Shown here one piece after another: positions 1 through 7,770 of a DNA stretch of 22,572 nucleotides; within the stretch, counting starts at the first letter, position 1; each line of letters opens with the position of its first letter. Origin of the DNA: an uncultured Lachnospiraceae bacterium (GTDB lineage: Bacteria > Bacillota > Clostridia > Lachnospirales > Lachnospiraceae). Below the pieces are notes generated by a model. The model saw nothing but the letters and a program-made list of their open reading frames with translations, was not told the origin of the DNA and ran no database searches. Location: NCBI GenBank assembly GCA_937885345.1, contig CAKZZH010000062.1:1-22572 (forward strand), in the 5' to 3' direction. The translations under genes were made by a program, and so were the position numbers.

Positions 1-111
1 AGAGATTGGATGCTTTTTCTATTTCTAAAATCCCTACAAAAACTTTACCCTACGTTTACGGTGTTTATACTGTTTTTTCAGGCGGTAAAATGCAATTCGG
101 CGGTATGTATT
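1..111. other. Flank downstream of hslO, no gene seen
   Basis: This is AT-rich sequence past the hslO stop. I see no convincing gene and no clear GC stem with a U-tract, so the hslO transcript probably ends outside the window. An open frame that enters hslO on the plus strand is only antisense shadow. Confidence 0.5.
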
Positions 112-1032
112 TTACAACAGTTTGCCAAGATCTTCCGGAGTAAAATCATACTCCTTATTGCAGAAACTGCACTTAACGTTGATCGGTTCATTGTCATCGA
201 TCATTTTACGGATATCATCCTTACTGATCGTTGCAAGTGCGGACGCCACTCTGTCCCTGCTGCAGTCGCATTTGTAAGAGACGGGGATTTTGTCAAACAC
301 ATGTATATCAAGGCCCGAGAGCACTTTCTCAAGTATATTCTCGGGGCTAAGGCCCGCACTCAGCATATCCGTAACGCTCGTAATATTCTTAAGATTGTTC
401 TCGATAATGTCTATCACTAAGTCGCCGTCAGGATCGCCGCTTTCGCCGTCAGGATCGCTTTGCGCTCCGCCTATGCCGCCCTCACCCGGCATAAGCTGGA
501 TTATAAAGCCTCCCGCCTGCATAATGCTTCCGTCGGGGGCCACCAAAACACCGAGCCCCACCGATGAGGGAACCTGCTCGCTCGCCACAAAATAATAAGT
601 CAGATCCTCCGCAATCTCGCCGTTTACCAGAGCACAGCTTCCGCTGTAAGGCTCCTTAAGACCCATGTCCTTGATAACCGTTAAAGTCCCGTTTCCAAGG
701 CTTCCGCCGACATCAAGTTTTCCGTTTGATTTAAGCGGAAGTTCAATATTCGCCACTCCCGGATATCCCTTCACATGACCCTTTGAATCAGCGGTCACAA
801 GGTAGCATTTAGCCGGGCCGTCGCCCTTAAAACTGAGCGTCAGAATGTCCTTATCGCCCTTCATCATACATCCCATCATAAGACCTGCACTAAGCGCTCT
901 TCCAAGCCCTGCGCTTACAACAGGTGTGGACGAATGCATCTGTCTCGCAGTCTCCACGACCTGCTTTGAATATATCGCAAATGCCCTGACTTTATCATTT
1001 GCTGCGCTTGCCCTGACTATATAATCTTCCAT
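112..1032 (-). CDS. hslO: Hsp33 redox-regulated molecular chaperone
   Basis: Cytoplasmic holdase chaperone of the Hsp33 family. In known members a C-terminal zinc centre of four cysteines is oxidised under peroxide or HOCl stress, which unfolds the linker and activates client binding. Here the four cysteines are present as CDC (about residues 256 and 258) and CSFC (about 289 and 292), and the N-terminal core is typical (the GRALSAGLMMG region, then GGFIIQLMPG near 175-184). About 306 residues, slightly longer than usual because of a Gly/Asp-rich insert at about 184-205. The start could be GTG at 1035 or ATG at 1032. ATG is preferred because it gives the stop/start overlap TGATG with the upstream methyltransferase gene, implying translational coupling in a two-gene operon. 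Family assignment is secure. Confidence 0.95.
   Translation of the reverse strand: MEDYIVRASAANDKVRAFAIYSKQVVETARQMHSSTPVVSAGLGRALSAGLMMGCMMKGDKDILTLSFKGDGPAKCYLVTADSKGHVKGYPGVANIELPLKSNGKLDVGGSLGNGTLTVIKDMGLKEPYSGSCALVNGEIAEDLTYYFVASEQVPSSVGLGVLVAPDGSIMQAGGFIIQLMPGEGGIGGAQSDPDGESGDPDGDLVIDIIENNLKNITSVTDMLSAGLSPENILEKVLSGLDIHVFDKIPVSYKCDCSRDRVASALATISKDDIRKMIDDNEPINVKCSFCNKEYDFTPEDLGKLL
422..458 (-). repeat. Two-copy 21-bp direct repeat inside hslO
   Basis: The 16-base unit tcgccgtcaggatcgc occurs at 422-437 and again at 443-458, a period of 21 bases or seven codons. It encodes two copies of a DPDG-type acidic turn within an insert that the family normally lacks at this place, just after the conserved GGFIIQLMPG strand. 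A recent in-frame slippage duplication is the simple explanation. Confidence 0.8.
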
Positions 1033-1796
1033 CACTGATCCTCTTTAACCGCCGTATAAAATGTCCTCTCCTCACATTCTGTAAGTCTCACATCTCTAAA
1101 TCCCGCGTCTTTAAGAAACGCTTTGATCTCATCCGGATAAAATACATGCTGCACCTGTTCCTCGGTATATTTACGAAAAAGTCCTTTCCCGTTATCTATA
1201 AAAAACGTGAGATAATAATAATTGTTTCTCTCATCCTTTTCGTAAATATTGTCCCAGATATAAGTGCCGTACTCGTTCTCATCCGTAAAGGTAGCCTCTC
1301 CGAGCGACTCATAGAACTCCTCGCTCTTAAGGTCGAATATAAGAACGCCGCCCGCGTTAAGCGCATTATATAAGGATTTAAGCGCGCTTCTCATATCATC
1401 TTCATCAAGCATATAATTCATGGTATCGCAGATGCTGATCGCAGCGTCGCATTTTTCATTAAGCATAAAACATCTTATATCGGCCTCTCTGTATTCTATG
1501 CGCGAACGCGCGGCGACGCGAATAGCGGATGTGCCGGATGAGTTCGGACCGGAGCCCTTTGTGCGCCTTCTTGCCTCATCAAGCATCTCATCGCTTATAT
1601 CGATTCCGATAACACTGTAGCCTTCACCGGCAAGGCGGGAAGACATTTTACCGGTGCCGCAGCCCGCGTCAAGCACTCTCGCGCCGTCCTTAACATTACT
1701 TTCTCTGAATGTATTTAGTATGATATCGAACCATTTGTCATAGGGGACATTGTCCATAAAAGAATCATACACTTTCGCAAACTCTTTGTATGCCAT
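1032..1796 (-). CDS. Class I SAM-dependent methyltransferase
   Basis: Cytoplasmic methyltransferase with the Rossmann-type SAM fold. Motif I is VLDAGCGTG at residues 41-49, followed by an acidic strand end in VIGIDISDEM (62-71) and the post-motif strand AAISICDTMNYM near 118-129. The substrate cannot be read from the sequence; the layout matches broad small-molecule methyltransferase families (Methyltransf_25/11-like). A stretch rich in Gly, Ser and Arg at about 80-99 looks like a loop insertion. The ribosome site AAGGGAG lies about 6 bases before the ATG. The gene ends in TGATG overlap with hslO, so the two are co-translated. A link to Hsp33 function is context only. Confidence 0.85.
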   Translation of the reverse strand: MAYKEFAKVYDSFMDNVPYDKWFDIILNTFRESNVKDGARVLDAGCGTGKMSSRLAGEGYSVIGIDISDEMLDEARRRTKGSGPNSSGTSAIRVAARSRIEYREADIRCFMLNEKCDAAISICDTMNYMLDEDDMRSALKSLYNALNAGGVLIFDLKSEEFYESLGEATFTDENEYGTYIWDNIYEKDERNNYYYLTFFIDNGKGLFRKYTEEQVQHVFYPDEIKAFLKDAGFRDVRLTECEERTFYTAVKEDQ

Positions 1797-1809
1797 AACT
1801 TCTCCCTTA

Positions 1810-1838
1810 TTGCATTTATTTTTCCACTAATCTATAAT
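1810..1838 (+). promoter_or_regulatory. Promoter of the two-helix membrane protein gene, possibly leaderless
   Basis: TTGCAT at 1810-1815, a 17-base spacer and a perfect TATAAT at 1833-1838. The normal start point 6-8 bases downstream falls at 1845-1846, on the A of the ATG. No ribosome-binding sequence precedes that ATG. Confidence 0.55.
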
Positions 1839-1865
1839 ATAGCCTATGAAACCGCGTAAACTCAA
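1836..1865 (-). promoter_or_regulatory. Divergent promoter of methyltransferase-hslO
   Basis: On the minus strand TTGAGT (1865-1860), an 18-base spacer and TATATT (1841-1836). The -10 box shares three bases with the plus-strand -10 box at 1833-1838, so polymerase could occupy only one direction at a time. The match is weaker than for the other promoters here. Confidence 0.4.
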
Positions 1866-2826
1866 GAAGAGATTAAGAAAACAACAATTACCCAGAATGC
1901 TCATTCCGGCAGCACTTATGCTGATTGCCGTTATCCTGCTGATTTCAGGTCGATTCGTCACCCGTTCATTATCGCTCACCGACGACGCCTTACCCAACAT
2001 CAAAGACATTTACAGCAATGGTTCGGGCTATGTTATCGGCAGTGTCAAAGAACTCGACTATGCCGGCATCGATTATATCGTCAGGAACAAAACCGCGGGA
2101 CGAGTCTATTATACTATCAAAGACGGCAAGTGCTATTATTTTATATTAAGCTCCTCGCATCTTCCCAAGGATTATTATGTGCTTGAGGATTATGTTTTCC
2201 AGGCAAAGCTGATCACGGACACCGAGCTTCTGCGTAAAATAAACTCGCAAATGTCGACCTACCTGGAGTTTCCGATCAAAGATATAGAGAGCGCCACATC
2301 CTCCGTTATAATCAGCGAGTACCATCTGTTTCACAGTTTCGGCACGCTGTATATAATCTTGCTTCTCGCCGTTATTATAACAGCCCTGATCACGATGATT
2401 TCGACTGTGGTGATCATTATTTTTCCGTCCAAATCCATCAGCATCAGAAGACTCGGCAAATACGGCTCGCGTTACAGACTTTACATTAACGCAATGCTTG
2501 AGTACGAGGAGGCGACGGAACTGTCCGACGATAAAATATCCCTCTCGGAGAATTTTATATTCATAAACGCTCCCATCTTTCTTGATATAGTCCCGATAAA
2601 TAATATCGAGAGAATCTACAAGCTAAGTGAGGTGCATCACACCAAGACGAATATAAGCGTTACAACGCCGCTGTGCATCATTACCGACAAGAAGGAGCTC
2701 TACAAGATCCATATGGTAAGCGATTCGCTTGCCGCGCTCATCACGACCAGGCTGCTGAAGATCAATCCGGAGATCATTATCGGCTACAGAACCGCTGACA
2801 ATAACACCTCACAGCATATGACATGA
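1846..2826 (+). CDS. Uncharacterised two-helix membrane protein with C-terminal beta-rich domain
   Basis: I do not recognise a named function. The 326-residue protein starts with a strongly basic tail (MKPRKLKKRLRKQQ), then a first membrane helix at about 18-35. An external or luminal domain follows at about 40-160, then a second long helix at about 166-193. The C-terminal 120 residues alternate short hydrophobic strands (ISLSENFIFINAPIFL, then NNIERIYKL, then LCIITDKKELYKIHM) and finish with a helix, a pattern that resembles small PH-like domains of Clostridial membrane proteins; that likeness is inference. The basic N-terminus suggests both ends are cytoplasmic. The ATG at 1846 has no ribosome site and sits just beyond a -10 box. 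It is divergent from the methyltransferase and convergent with the predicted small RNA, whose U-tract reaches into its stop codon. Confidence 0.75.
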   Translation: MKPRKLKKRLRKQQLPRMLIPAALMLIAVILLISGRFVTRSLSLTDDALPNIKDIYSNGSGYVIGSVKELDYAGIDYIVRNKTAGRVYYTIKDGKCYYFILSSSHLPKDYYVLEDYVFQAKLITDTELLRKINSQMSTYLEFPIKDIESATSSVIISEYHLFHSFGTLYIILLLAVIITALITMISTVVIIIFPSKSISIRRLGKYGSRYRLYINAMLEYEEATELSDDKISLSENFIFINAPIFLDIVPINNIERIYKLSEVHHTKTNISVTTPLCIITDKKELYKIHMVSDSLAALITTRLLKINPEIIIGYRTADNNTSQHMT

Positions 2827-2848
2827 AAAAAGCGGGGAACTTCCCCGC
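2826..2848 (-). terminator. Intrinsic terminator of the predicted small RNA
   Basis: Read on the minus strand: stem GCGGGGA, loop AGT, stem TCCCCGC (2848-2832), then six U (2831-2826). On the plus strand no T-run follows the stem, so it is a proper terminator only for leftward transcription, although the stem could protect the 3' end of the convergent mRNA. Confidence 0.85.
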
Positions 2849-2900
2849 CGTTGATGGACCTGGGTCTTACGACCAGCCCAATAGAAACATTGTTTCTGTT
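2826..2900 (-). ncRNA. Candidate small structured RNA, about 75 nt
   Basis: A consensus promoter (2935-2907) and a textbook terminator bracket about 75 bases with no open frame worth calling. The minus-strand transcript would hold three hairpins. First, AGAAAC-AAT-GTTTCT (2897-2883). Second, a bulged stem spanning 2880-2855 closed by GGTC-GTAA-GACC, whose GTAA loop is a GNRA tetraloop. Third, the terminator stem. I cannot match it to 6S RNA, SRP RNA, tmRNA or a common riboswitch. It lies between two convergent stop codons and could be a trans-acting small RNA or an orphan element. The structure is seen by eye; transcription is inferred. Confidence 0.6.
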
Positions 2901-2906
2901 GACTAT

Positions 2907-2935
2907 ATTATATGCGATTACCCTTAAAAAATCAA
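2907..2935 (-). promoter_or_regulatory. Promoter of the predicted small RNA
   Basis: Minus strand TTGATT (2935-2930), a 17-base spacer and a perfect TATAAT (2912-2907), just past the stop of the SEC-C gene. The predicted start is near 2900. No start codon with a ribosome site follows before the terminator. Confidence 0.7.
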
Positions 2936-2960
2936 CAAAAATCGCTTCAAAGTGCTTATT

Positions 2961-3467
2961 TTACGCATTCTTACCGCAACACTGCTTATATTTACGGCCG
3001 CTTCCGCAAGGGCAGGGATCGTTACGTCCGATCTTCTTATCCTTAACAACGGTTGTGGAACGCTTCTGCTCCTTGTAGAGTTCTTCCCTTCTCTCGGTTG
3101 TAAGGATGGGTTCCCACTGAGGTAAATTATATAACCAATCAGCCTTGGCACCGACCATGTTCTTGTAGAGAAGTTCAGGCTCAAATCCAAGATTGACCTC
3201 TGTATTCTCGTCCATTGTATCAATGGGATTGGGCTCTTTAAGACTGTCGTTGATACCATCAAGGAAGCCTACCATAAGCATAAGCTCAACATTGTACTTA
3301 TCGGCGAGTTCTTTAACGGTTCCTTTTACAACCTCATCGGGGTTGGCAAGGATCTGCTCGTAAATGCCCTTCTCATAATTAAAATAATTAGCCCAAAACA
3401 TCTGATCCTGCTGAGGTGTCTTCTGTGTCATATAGGCCTGGTTTCTCCAATCTTCAAGTAAAGACAT
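2961..3467 (-). CDS. SEC-C motif zinc-binding protein
   Basis: A 168-residue cytoplasmic protein. Its C-terminus carries the SEC-C signature NDPCPCGSGRKYKQCCG: the CPC and CC cysteines bind zinc in SecA and in many small proteins that share this tail. The N-terminal 120 residues are mostly helical (a run of ELADKYNVELMLMVGFLDGIND type) and match no family I can name. A SecA-related or ribosome-associated role is possible but unproven. The open frame extends upstream to 3539, but the start at 3467 is chosen because GGAAGGAG lies 5 bases before this ATG and the upstream frame lies in the leader and promoter. A single-gene unit from the promoter at 3549-3521. Confidence 0.88.
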   Translation of the reverse strand: MSLLEDWRNQAYMTQKTPQQDQMFWANYFNYEKGIYEQILANPDEVVKGTVKELADKYNVELMLMVGFLDGINDSLKEPNPIDTMDENTEVNLGFEPELLYKNMVGAKADWLYNLPQWEPILTTERREELYKEQKRSTTVVKDKKIGRNDPCPCGSGRKYKQCCGKNA

Positions 3468-3520
3468 GTTAACTCCTTCCGCGGCCGATTGCCGGCCGGC
3501 ATAATTCTTAAACTTTGTAA

Positions 3521-3549
3521 AGTATATAATAAAAGTCAAAAACTTGCAA
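3521..3549 (-). promoter_or_regulatory. Promoter of the SEC-C gene
   Basis: Minus strand TTGCAA (3549-3544), a 17-base spacer and TATACT (3526-3521). The start is expected near 3514, giving a leader of about 47 bases with a GC-rich inverted repeat (GGCCG/CGGCC type, around 3480-3500) just before the ribosome site. Confidence 0.65.
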
Positions 3550-3583
3550 TCAAAAACAAACCCGAATACTCACCAAAACGAAC

Positions 3584-3612
3584 TTGAAAACTCATCCTAC
3601 AGTCTGTATAAT
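3584..3612 (+). promoter_or_regulatory. Promoter of the small membrane protein gene
   Basis: TTGAAA (3584-3589), a 17-base spacer and TATAAT (3607-3612). It is divergent from the SEC-C promoter about 35 bases away. The leader of about 55 bases ends in the ribosome site AGAAAGGA. Confidence 0.75.
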
Positions 3613-3674
3613 CGTGAGTGCGCAAATACGCAGGATTATAAAATATTCACCACACGACTGAGAAAGGAAAAGAA

Positions 3675-3944
3675 ATGAAGAGAAAAACATCCGTAAGAGT
3701 TATGGCAATAATTGGAATCGTACTCCTTGTCGGACTTTATGTAACAGCCCTTGTTTTGGCGATCGTCGGTAAGGATCCCGAGCGCACAGCCGTTAAAATA
3801 GCCCTTGCAGGCACTTTTATCATTCCTGTTCTCATATATATCATATCCATGTTCTACAAGCTCTCACACAAGAAATCCGAGCCTGAGGAAATGGTCTTCA
3901 CAGATGAAAAGGATGATATGTTCACCGACGAAGATATCAAGTAA
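3675..3944 (+). CDS. Small two-helix membrane protein
   Basis: An 89-residue protein of unknown function. A short basic start (MKRKTSVR) leads into helix 1 at about 8-32, a loop KDPERT, helix 2 at about 40-62, then a basic stretch (KLSHKKS) and a very acidic tail ending EKDDMFTDEDIK. The charge pattern predicts both ends inside the cell with the acidic tail cytoplasmic. It has its own consensus promoter and a good ribosome site (AGAAAGGA before ATG), so it is a real gene despite its size. Its last eight bases overlap the end of the convergent histidine kinase gene, and no terminator lies between them. Confidence 0.8.
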   Translation: MKRKTSVRVMAIIGIVLLVGLYVTALVLAIVGKDPERTAVKIALAGTFIIPVLIYIISMFYKLSHKKSEPEEMVFTDEKDDMFTDEDIK

Positions 3945-6354
3945 TATGTTTCTTAATGATAGCGATATATTCCTCTTTTTTGATAGGCTTTGTAAGGTAA
4001 TCATCGAAGCCCTCCGCGAGATACTCTTCACGTAACCCTTCAATCGCATTGGCAGTCATCATAATAACGGGCGTATTCATATTGCGCCCCGAAGTTCTGC
4101 TCTTCATAAGCCTAAAGGTCTCAATACCGTCAAGTTCCGGCATCATATGATCGAGAAGGATAACGTCATAATCATTCTTCTCAATGAGCATGAGGCATTC
4201 ACGTCCGCTATGGCAGGAATCCACATCTATATCGGTGTTCTTAAGGAAGAGCACCGCAACTTTAATATTAAGCTCCGAATCATCTACCACGAGCACCTTT
4301 GATCTCTTGGTAACAGCAGCGCCCGCACCTCGCTCGGCCACGTTGCTTACAGCTTCCACCGCAGGAATCGCCTCGTTTCTTAAAATACGATTCTGTCTCG
4401 TTCCCGGTCTGTATTCTGTAATATATTCGGTTCCGTTAACGATCTTTTGAGGGATTTTAATAGTAAAAGTGCTTCCCTTTCCGTATTCACTCGAAACCGT
4501 AATACTTCCGTTCATAAGATTAAGCAGGTTCTTGGTGATCGCAAGACCGAGTCCGGTACCCTCAATACTCTTATTTTTCTTGATATCCACGCGTTCGAAG
4601 GACTCAAATATCTTGTCAATATCTTCCTCTTTGATACCGATGCCGGTGTCTTTTACAATGAATTCAAGAGTTCCCGCACCATTATCGCTGCCATCCTGTG
4701 TAAAACCCGTCTGAAGGTATACCATACCATTTTGAGTGTATTTTACGCCATTGGAAAGTATGTTTATAAGAACCTGAAGTATTCTTCCGTCATCACCATA
4801 AAGTCTCTCGGGAATCTTCTCACTCGTCTTAAAAATGAGCAGTATCCCCTTTGCTTCCGCCTTACCCGATACCATTGAATATGCCTCGTTAAGAAGCTGT
4901 GACACGGAATACTCGCAGGGTATAATATCAAGCTTGCCGGATTCTATCTTGGAGAAATCAAGGATATCGTTAACCAGCATAAGGAGGGATTTGGTCGCAG
5001 CCTCAACATCTTTCGCATATCCGATAACCTCTTCCTGATTTGACTCCTCAAGGATCACCTGGTTCATACCCGCAATGGCATTAAGAGGAGTCCTTATTTC
5101 ATGACTCATGTTGGCAAGAAAACGTTCTTTTAAAATCCCCTTTTCACGCTCGTCATCCCTCTCCTTGGAGGTCCTGATCGTTCCCTGAATAGATTTTATC
5201 GTTGCGGTTATAAGAAGCACGGACATACCTATAAGTAGCGGTGCGTGCGTATAAAGCGAATCTCTCTTAAGATAAAATATCATCTGCACGATAGATGCGA
5301 TGCCCAGTCCCGCAAAACCGATAATGATGATCAAATAATCATGATATTGCTTACATACAATATCAATAATGGTTGAGGCAATAACGAGTACCACGGTTAA
5401 TATCGCTTCAAGAAGCAGAATATATACCGAACTCTGAAAATCAACCACATTGATAAAATGCAACAATATCGTAGTAAAAGCGGTTATAACTCCGGTTATG
5501 ATAAGAGGAATGTATAATTTCTTGTATCTGTAATTCTGTATATCGTTAAAATACAGCAGTATGGGTACAGGTAGAAGCGCCAGAGAAATAAATGCATAAT
5601 CTCCGACAATGGATACATTTGAAAAGACGAGCTGTCGCAAATCCAGCTGACAAAATGACCATGCGGCAATCAAAAAAATTCCGCAGGCAAGAAATCCAAT
5701 AGGTAAATTCTCATGAGTGATCGCCCAGGTAGCCTGACATGAGATCATGATCAAAAGGCATAATGCCATTATAAGAAGCGTGCATGCAGTCTCCATTGAA
5801 CCGTCCCTTAAGTATTTGAGCCAGATCCCTGCAAGAGTGCCATAGTATACTTCACGCATCACGCCGGAATACGCGGTATCAGACGCAAATTCAACACGAA
5901 TCTCCTGGCCTGCATCCGTATGAAAAAGATGAACAAAAAGATATTTGGGAACACTTGTCCTGCCTGCCAATCTTGTTTCAAGGGTGTCATAATCAACCGC
6001 AAGTCTGTCACCGATATAGATCTTCATATCCTGTCTTATTGAGCGAAATGAAAGCCATCCCATTTCAACCATATCCGGAGTAACTTTGGCGACAGCGGTA
6101 TATGTGCTGCCTTTTTCCTGCTCTACAGGGAGCATACCGGTCGGTTCAAAATCAACCAGGCTTCCGTCCTCGGTTACCTGCTGCCATCCGCTTAAGAATG
6201 CTTCGCAGGTATATACGCCGAAATCGCTTTCTTTGGGAAGTACTACCTGAAATACCCAGAACATAATAAAAGAAACAAGAAATGCCACGGAGCAAATCAA
6301 TTTAAGGAAAGCTATAATCTTTTTATCTGCTGTCTTTTTCATAATTCGCTCCAT
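3937..6354 (-). CDS. Membrane hybrid histidine kinase with receiver domain
   Basis: Two-component hybrid sensor. Numbering counts from an upstream TTG at 6375. The order is a membrane anchor at about 24-46, an extracellular beta-rich domain at about 50-190, a multi-helix membrane block at about 195-395 (7TMR-DISM-like), then HisKA with phospho-acceptor H425 in NMSHEIRTP. The HATPase part has the N-box with N538 and N542, DTGIG near 576-580 and GTGLGLA near 607-612. A receiver domain spans about 692-812 with D698/D699, phospho-acceptor D742 in LLDHMMPELDG, T774 and K796, so every key residue is present. There is no output DNA-binding domain, so signalling goes through phosphotransfer or protein contact. 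The start is uncertain: ATG 6354 (AGGA upstream) or ATG 6342 (GGAG upstream); TTG 6375 has no ribosome site. It lies about 50 bases behind purA and is probably co-transcribed with it. Confidence 0.9.
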   Translation of the reverse strand: MERIMKKTADKKIIAFLKLICSVAFLVSFIMFWVFQVVLPKESDFGVYTCEAFLSGWQQVTEDGSLVDFEPTGMLPVEQEKGSTYTAVAKVTPDMVEMGWLSFRSIRQDMKIYIGDRLAVDYDTLETRLAGRTSVPKYLFVHLFHTDAGQEIRVEFASDTAYSGVMREVYYGTLAGIWLKYLRDGSMETACTLLIMALCLLIMISCQATWAITHENLPIGFLACGIFLIAAWSFCQLDLRQLVFSNVSIVGDYAFISLALLPVPILLYFNDIQNYRYKKLYIPLIITGVITAFTTILLHFINVVDFQSSVYILLLEAILTVVLVIASTIIDIVCKQYHDYLIIIIGFAGLGIASIVQMIFYLKRDSLYTHAPLLIGMSVLLITATIKSIQGTIRTSKERDDEREKGILKERFLANMSHEIRTPLNAIAGMNQVILEESNQEEVIGYAKDVEAATKSLLMLVNDILDFSKIESGKLDIIPCEYSVSQLLNEAYSMVSGKAEAKGILLIFKTSEKIPERLYGDDGRILQVLINILSNGVKYTQNGMVYLQTGFTQDGSDNGAGTLEFIVKDTGIGIKEEDIDKIFESFERVDIKKNKSIEGTGLGLAITKNLLNLMNGSITVSSEYGKGSTFTIKIPQKIVNGTEYITEYRPGTRQNRILRNEAIPAVEAVSNVAERGAGAAVTKRSKVLVVDDSELNIKVAVLFLKNTDIDVDSCHSGRECLMLIEKNDYDVILLDHMMPELDGIETFRLMKSRTSGRNMNTPVIMMTANAIEGLREEYLAEGFDDYLTKPIKKEEYIAIIKKHIT

Positions 6355-6404
6355 GGAAAAATCCTGTTCCAACAATGAGATCGTATTCGCTTATATGAGC
6401 CTGA

Positions 6405-7694
6405 TCATAACTTGCTCACTCTCTTGATCATATCATGTCTCTTAGGACCGTTGGAAACCATAGTTATAGGTACCTGAAGTTCCTGTTCAATTGCATCCAC
6501 ATAATCCCTGCATTCCTTGGGAAGCTTGTCAAATTCGGTAATACCATGAATATCACAGTGCCATCCCTTAAATGTCTTAAGCACCGGCTTAGCCTTGGCA
6601 AGCTTGCTTGTAACGGGGAAGTCCTTAACAACCTCACCATCAATCTCATATCCGACGCACATAGGAATCTCTTCAAGATATCCGAGTGCATCCACAACGG
6701 TAAGAGCAACCTGAGTTGCGCCCTGAAGGCGGCATCCGTATCTTGATGCAACCGCATCAAACCAGCCCACTCTTCTGGGTCTTCCGGTCGTCGCGCCGTA
6801 CTCACCCTTATCTCCGCCATGCTGTCTGAGCTCATCAGCCTTAACGGGATCTAATATCTCACTAACGAATTCTCCTGCACCTACTGCTGAAGAATATGCC
6901 TTAACTACCGTTACAACATCCTTGATCTCATAAGGGGGAATTCCCGCACCGATCGCTCCGTATGCAGCAAGTGTCGATGAAGATGTAACCATTGGATATA
7001 TACCATGATCGGGATCCTTAAGAGTTCCGAGCTGGCCCTCAAGAAGGATCGTCTTACCATCCTTAAGTGCCTGATGAAGAAATGCGCTTACATCCGCAAC
7101 ATAGGGCTCCACCATGTCTCTGTATTCTCTGAGCTGTGCCTTAAGCTCTGCCTTATCTATAAGAGGCTTATGGTATACATGTTCAAGAAGAATGTTCTTG
7201 TAATCAACAACTCTGTCTACCTTCTCGTCAAGAACGGCATCATCAAATAATTCACTTACCTGAAAACCGATCTTGGCGTATTTGTCGGAATAAAAAGGAG
7301 CAATTCCTGATTTGGTTGAACCGAAGGCCTTACCGCCGAGTCTCTCCTCTTCGTATTTATCAAAATCAATATGATACGGCATCATTATCTGCGCTCTGTC
7401 GGACACAAGAATCCTGGGCTTGGGAACGCCCTGATCCACAAGCGACTGTATCTCCTTAACAAGGTAAGGAATATTAAGCGCTACGCCATTACCAATGATA
7501 CTTGTCGTATGATTATAAAATACACCCGAAGGAAGAAGATGAAGAGCAAACCTTCCGTAATCATTGATGATAGTATGACCGGCGTTACTTCCTCCCTGGA
7601 ATCTTACGATGATATCTGACTCTTCGGCCAGCATATCAGTTATTTTACCCTTACCTTCATCGCCCCAGTTGGCGCCGACTATTGCTCTAACCAT
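6405..7694 (-). CDS. purA: Adenylosuccinate synthetase
   Basis: Catalyses IMP + aspartate + GTP to adenylosuccinate + GDP + Pi, the first committed step from IMP to AMP, in the cytoplasm. The N-terminal phosphate loop GDEGKGK (11-17), the catalytic Asp within it and the His of GGSNAGHT (residue 40) are seen. So are the IMP-site motif FGSTKSGIAPFYSDK (about 125-138) and the TTGRPRR segment that contacts GTP. At 429 residues it is full length. The ATG is preceded by ACGGAGG at good spacing. It has its own consensus promoter (7763-7735) although the signalling genes upstream run in the same direction. Function is secure. Confidence 0.97.
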   Translation of the reverse strand: MVRAIVGANWGDEGKGKITDMLAEESDIIVRFQGGSNAGHTIINDYGRFALHLLPSGVFYNHTTSIIGNGVALNIPYLVKEIQSLVDQGVPKPRILVSDRAQIMMPYHIDFDKYEEERLGGKAFGSTKSGIAPFYSDKYAKIGFQVSELFDDAVLDEKVDRVVDYKNILLEHVYHKPLIDKAELKAQLREYRDMVEPYVADVSAFLHQALKDGKTILLEGQLGTLKDPDHGIYPMVTSSSTLAAYGAIGAGIPPYEIKDVVTVVKAYSSAVGAGEFVSEILDPVKADELRQHGGDKGEYGATTGRPRRVGWFDAVASRYGCRLQGATQVALTVVDALGYLEEIPMCVGYEIDGEVVKDFPVTSKLAKAKPVLKTFKGWHCDIHGITEFDKLPKECRDYVDAIEQELQVPITMVSNGPKRHDMIKRVSKL

Positions 7695-7734
7695 TTCAAA
7701 ACCTCCGTATATTTATAAATAATAAAGCCTAAAT

Positions 7735-7763
7735 ATTATACCCTAAATGCCCTGTTTAGTAAA
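7735..7763 (-). promoter_or_regulatory. Promoter of purA (and probably the hybrid kinase)
   Basis: Minus strand TTTACT (7763-7758), a 17-base spacer and a perfect TATAAT (7740-7735). It lies between the stop of the cyclase gene and purA. No PurR-type box or purine riboswitch is recognisable in the short leader. Confidence 0.7.
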
Positions 7764-7770
7764 GTAGCAG

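Noticed and set aside
10..420. Open frame of 136 codons on the plus strand
   Set aside because: It is antisense to the conserved zinc-binding end of hslO, and no ribosome site fits its start.
2851..3078. Plus-strand frame of 75 codons
   Set aside because: It crosses the predicted small RNA and its promoter and is antisense to the SEC-C motif of the real gene.
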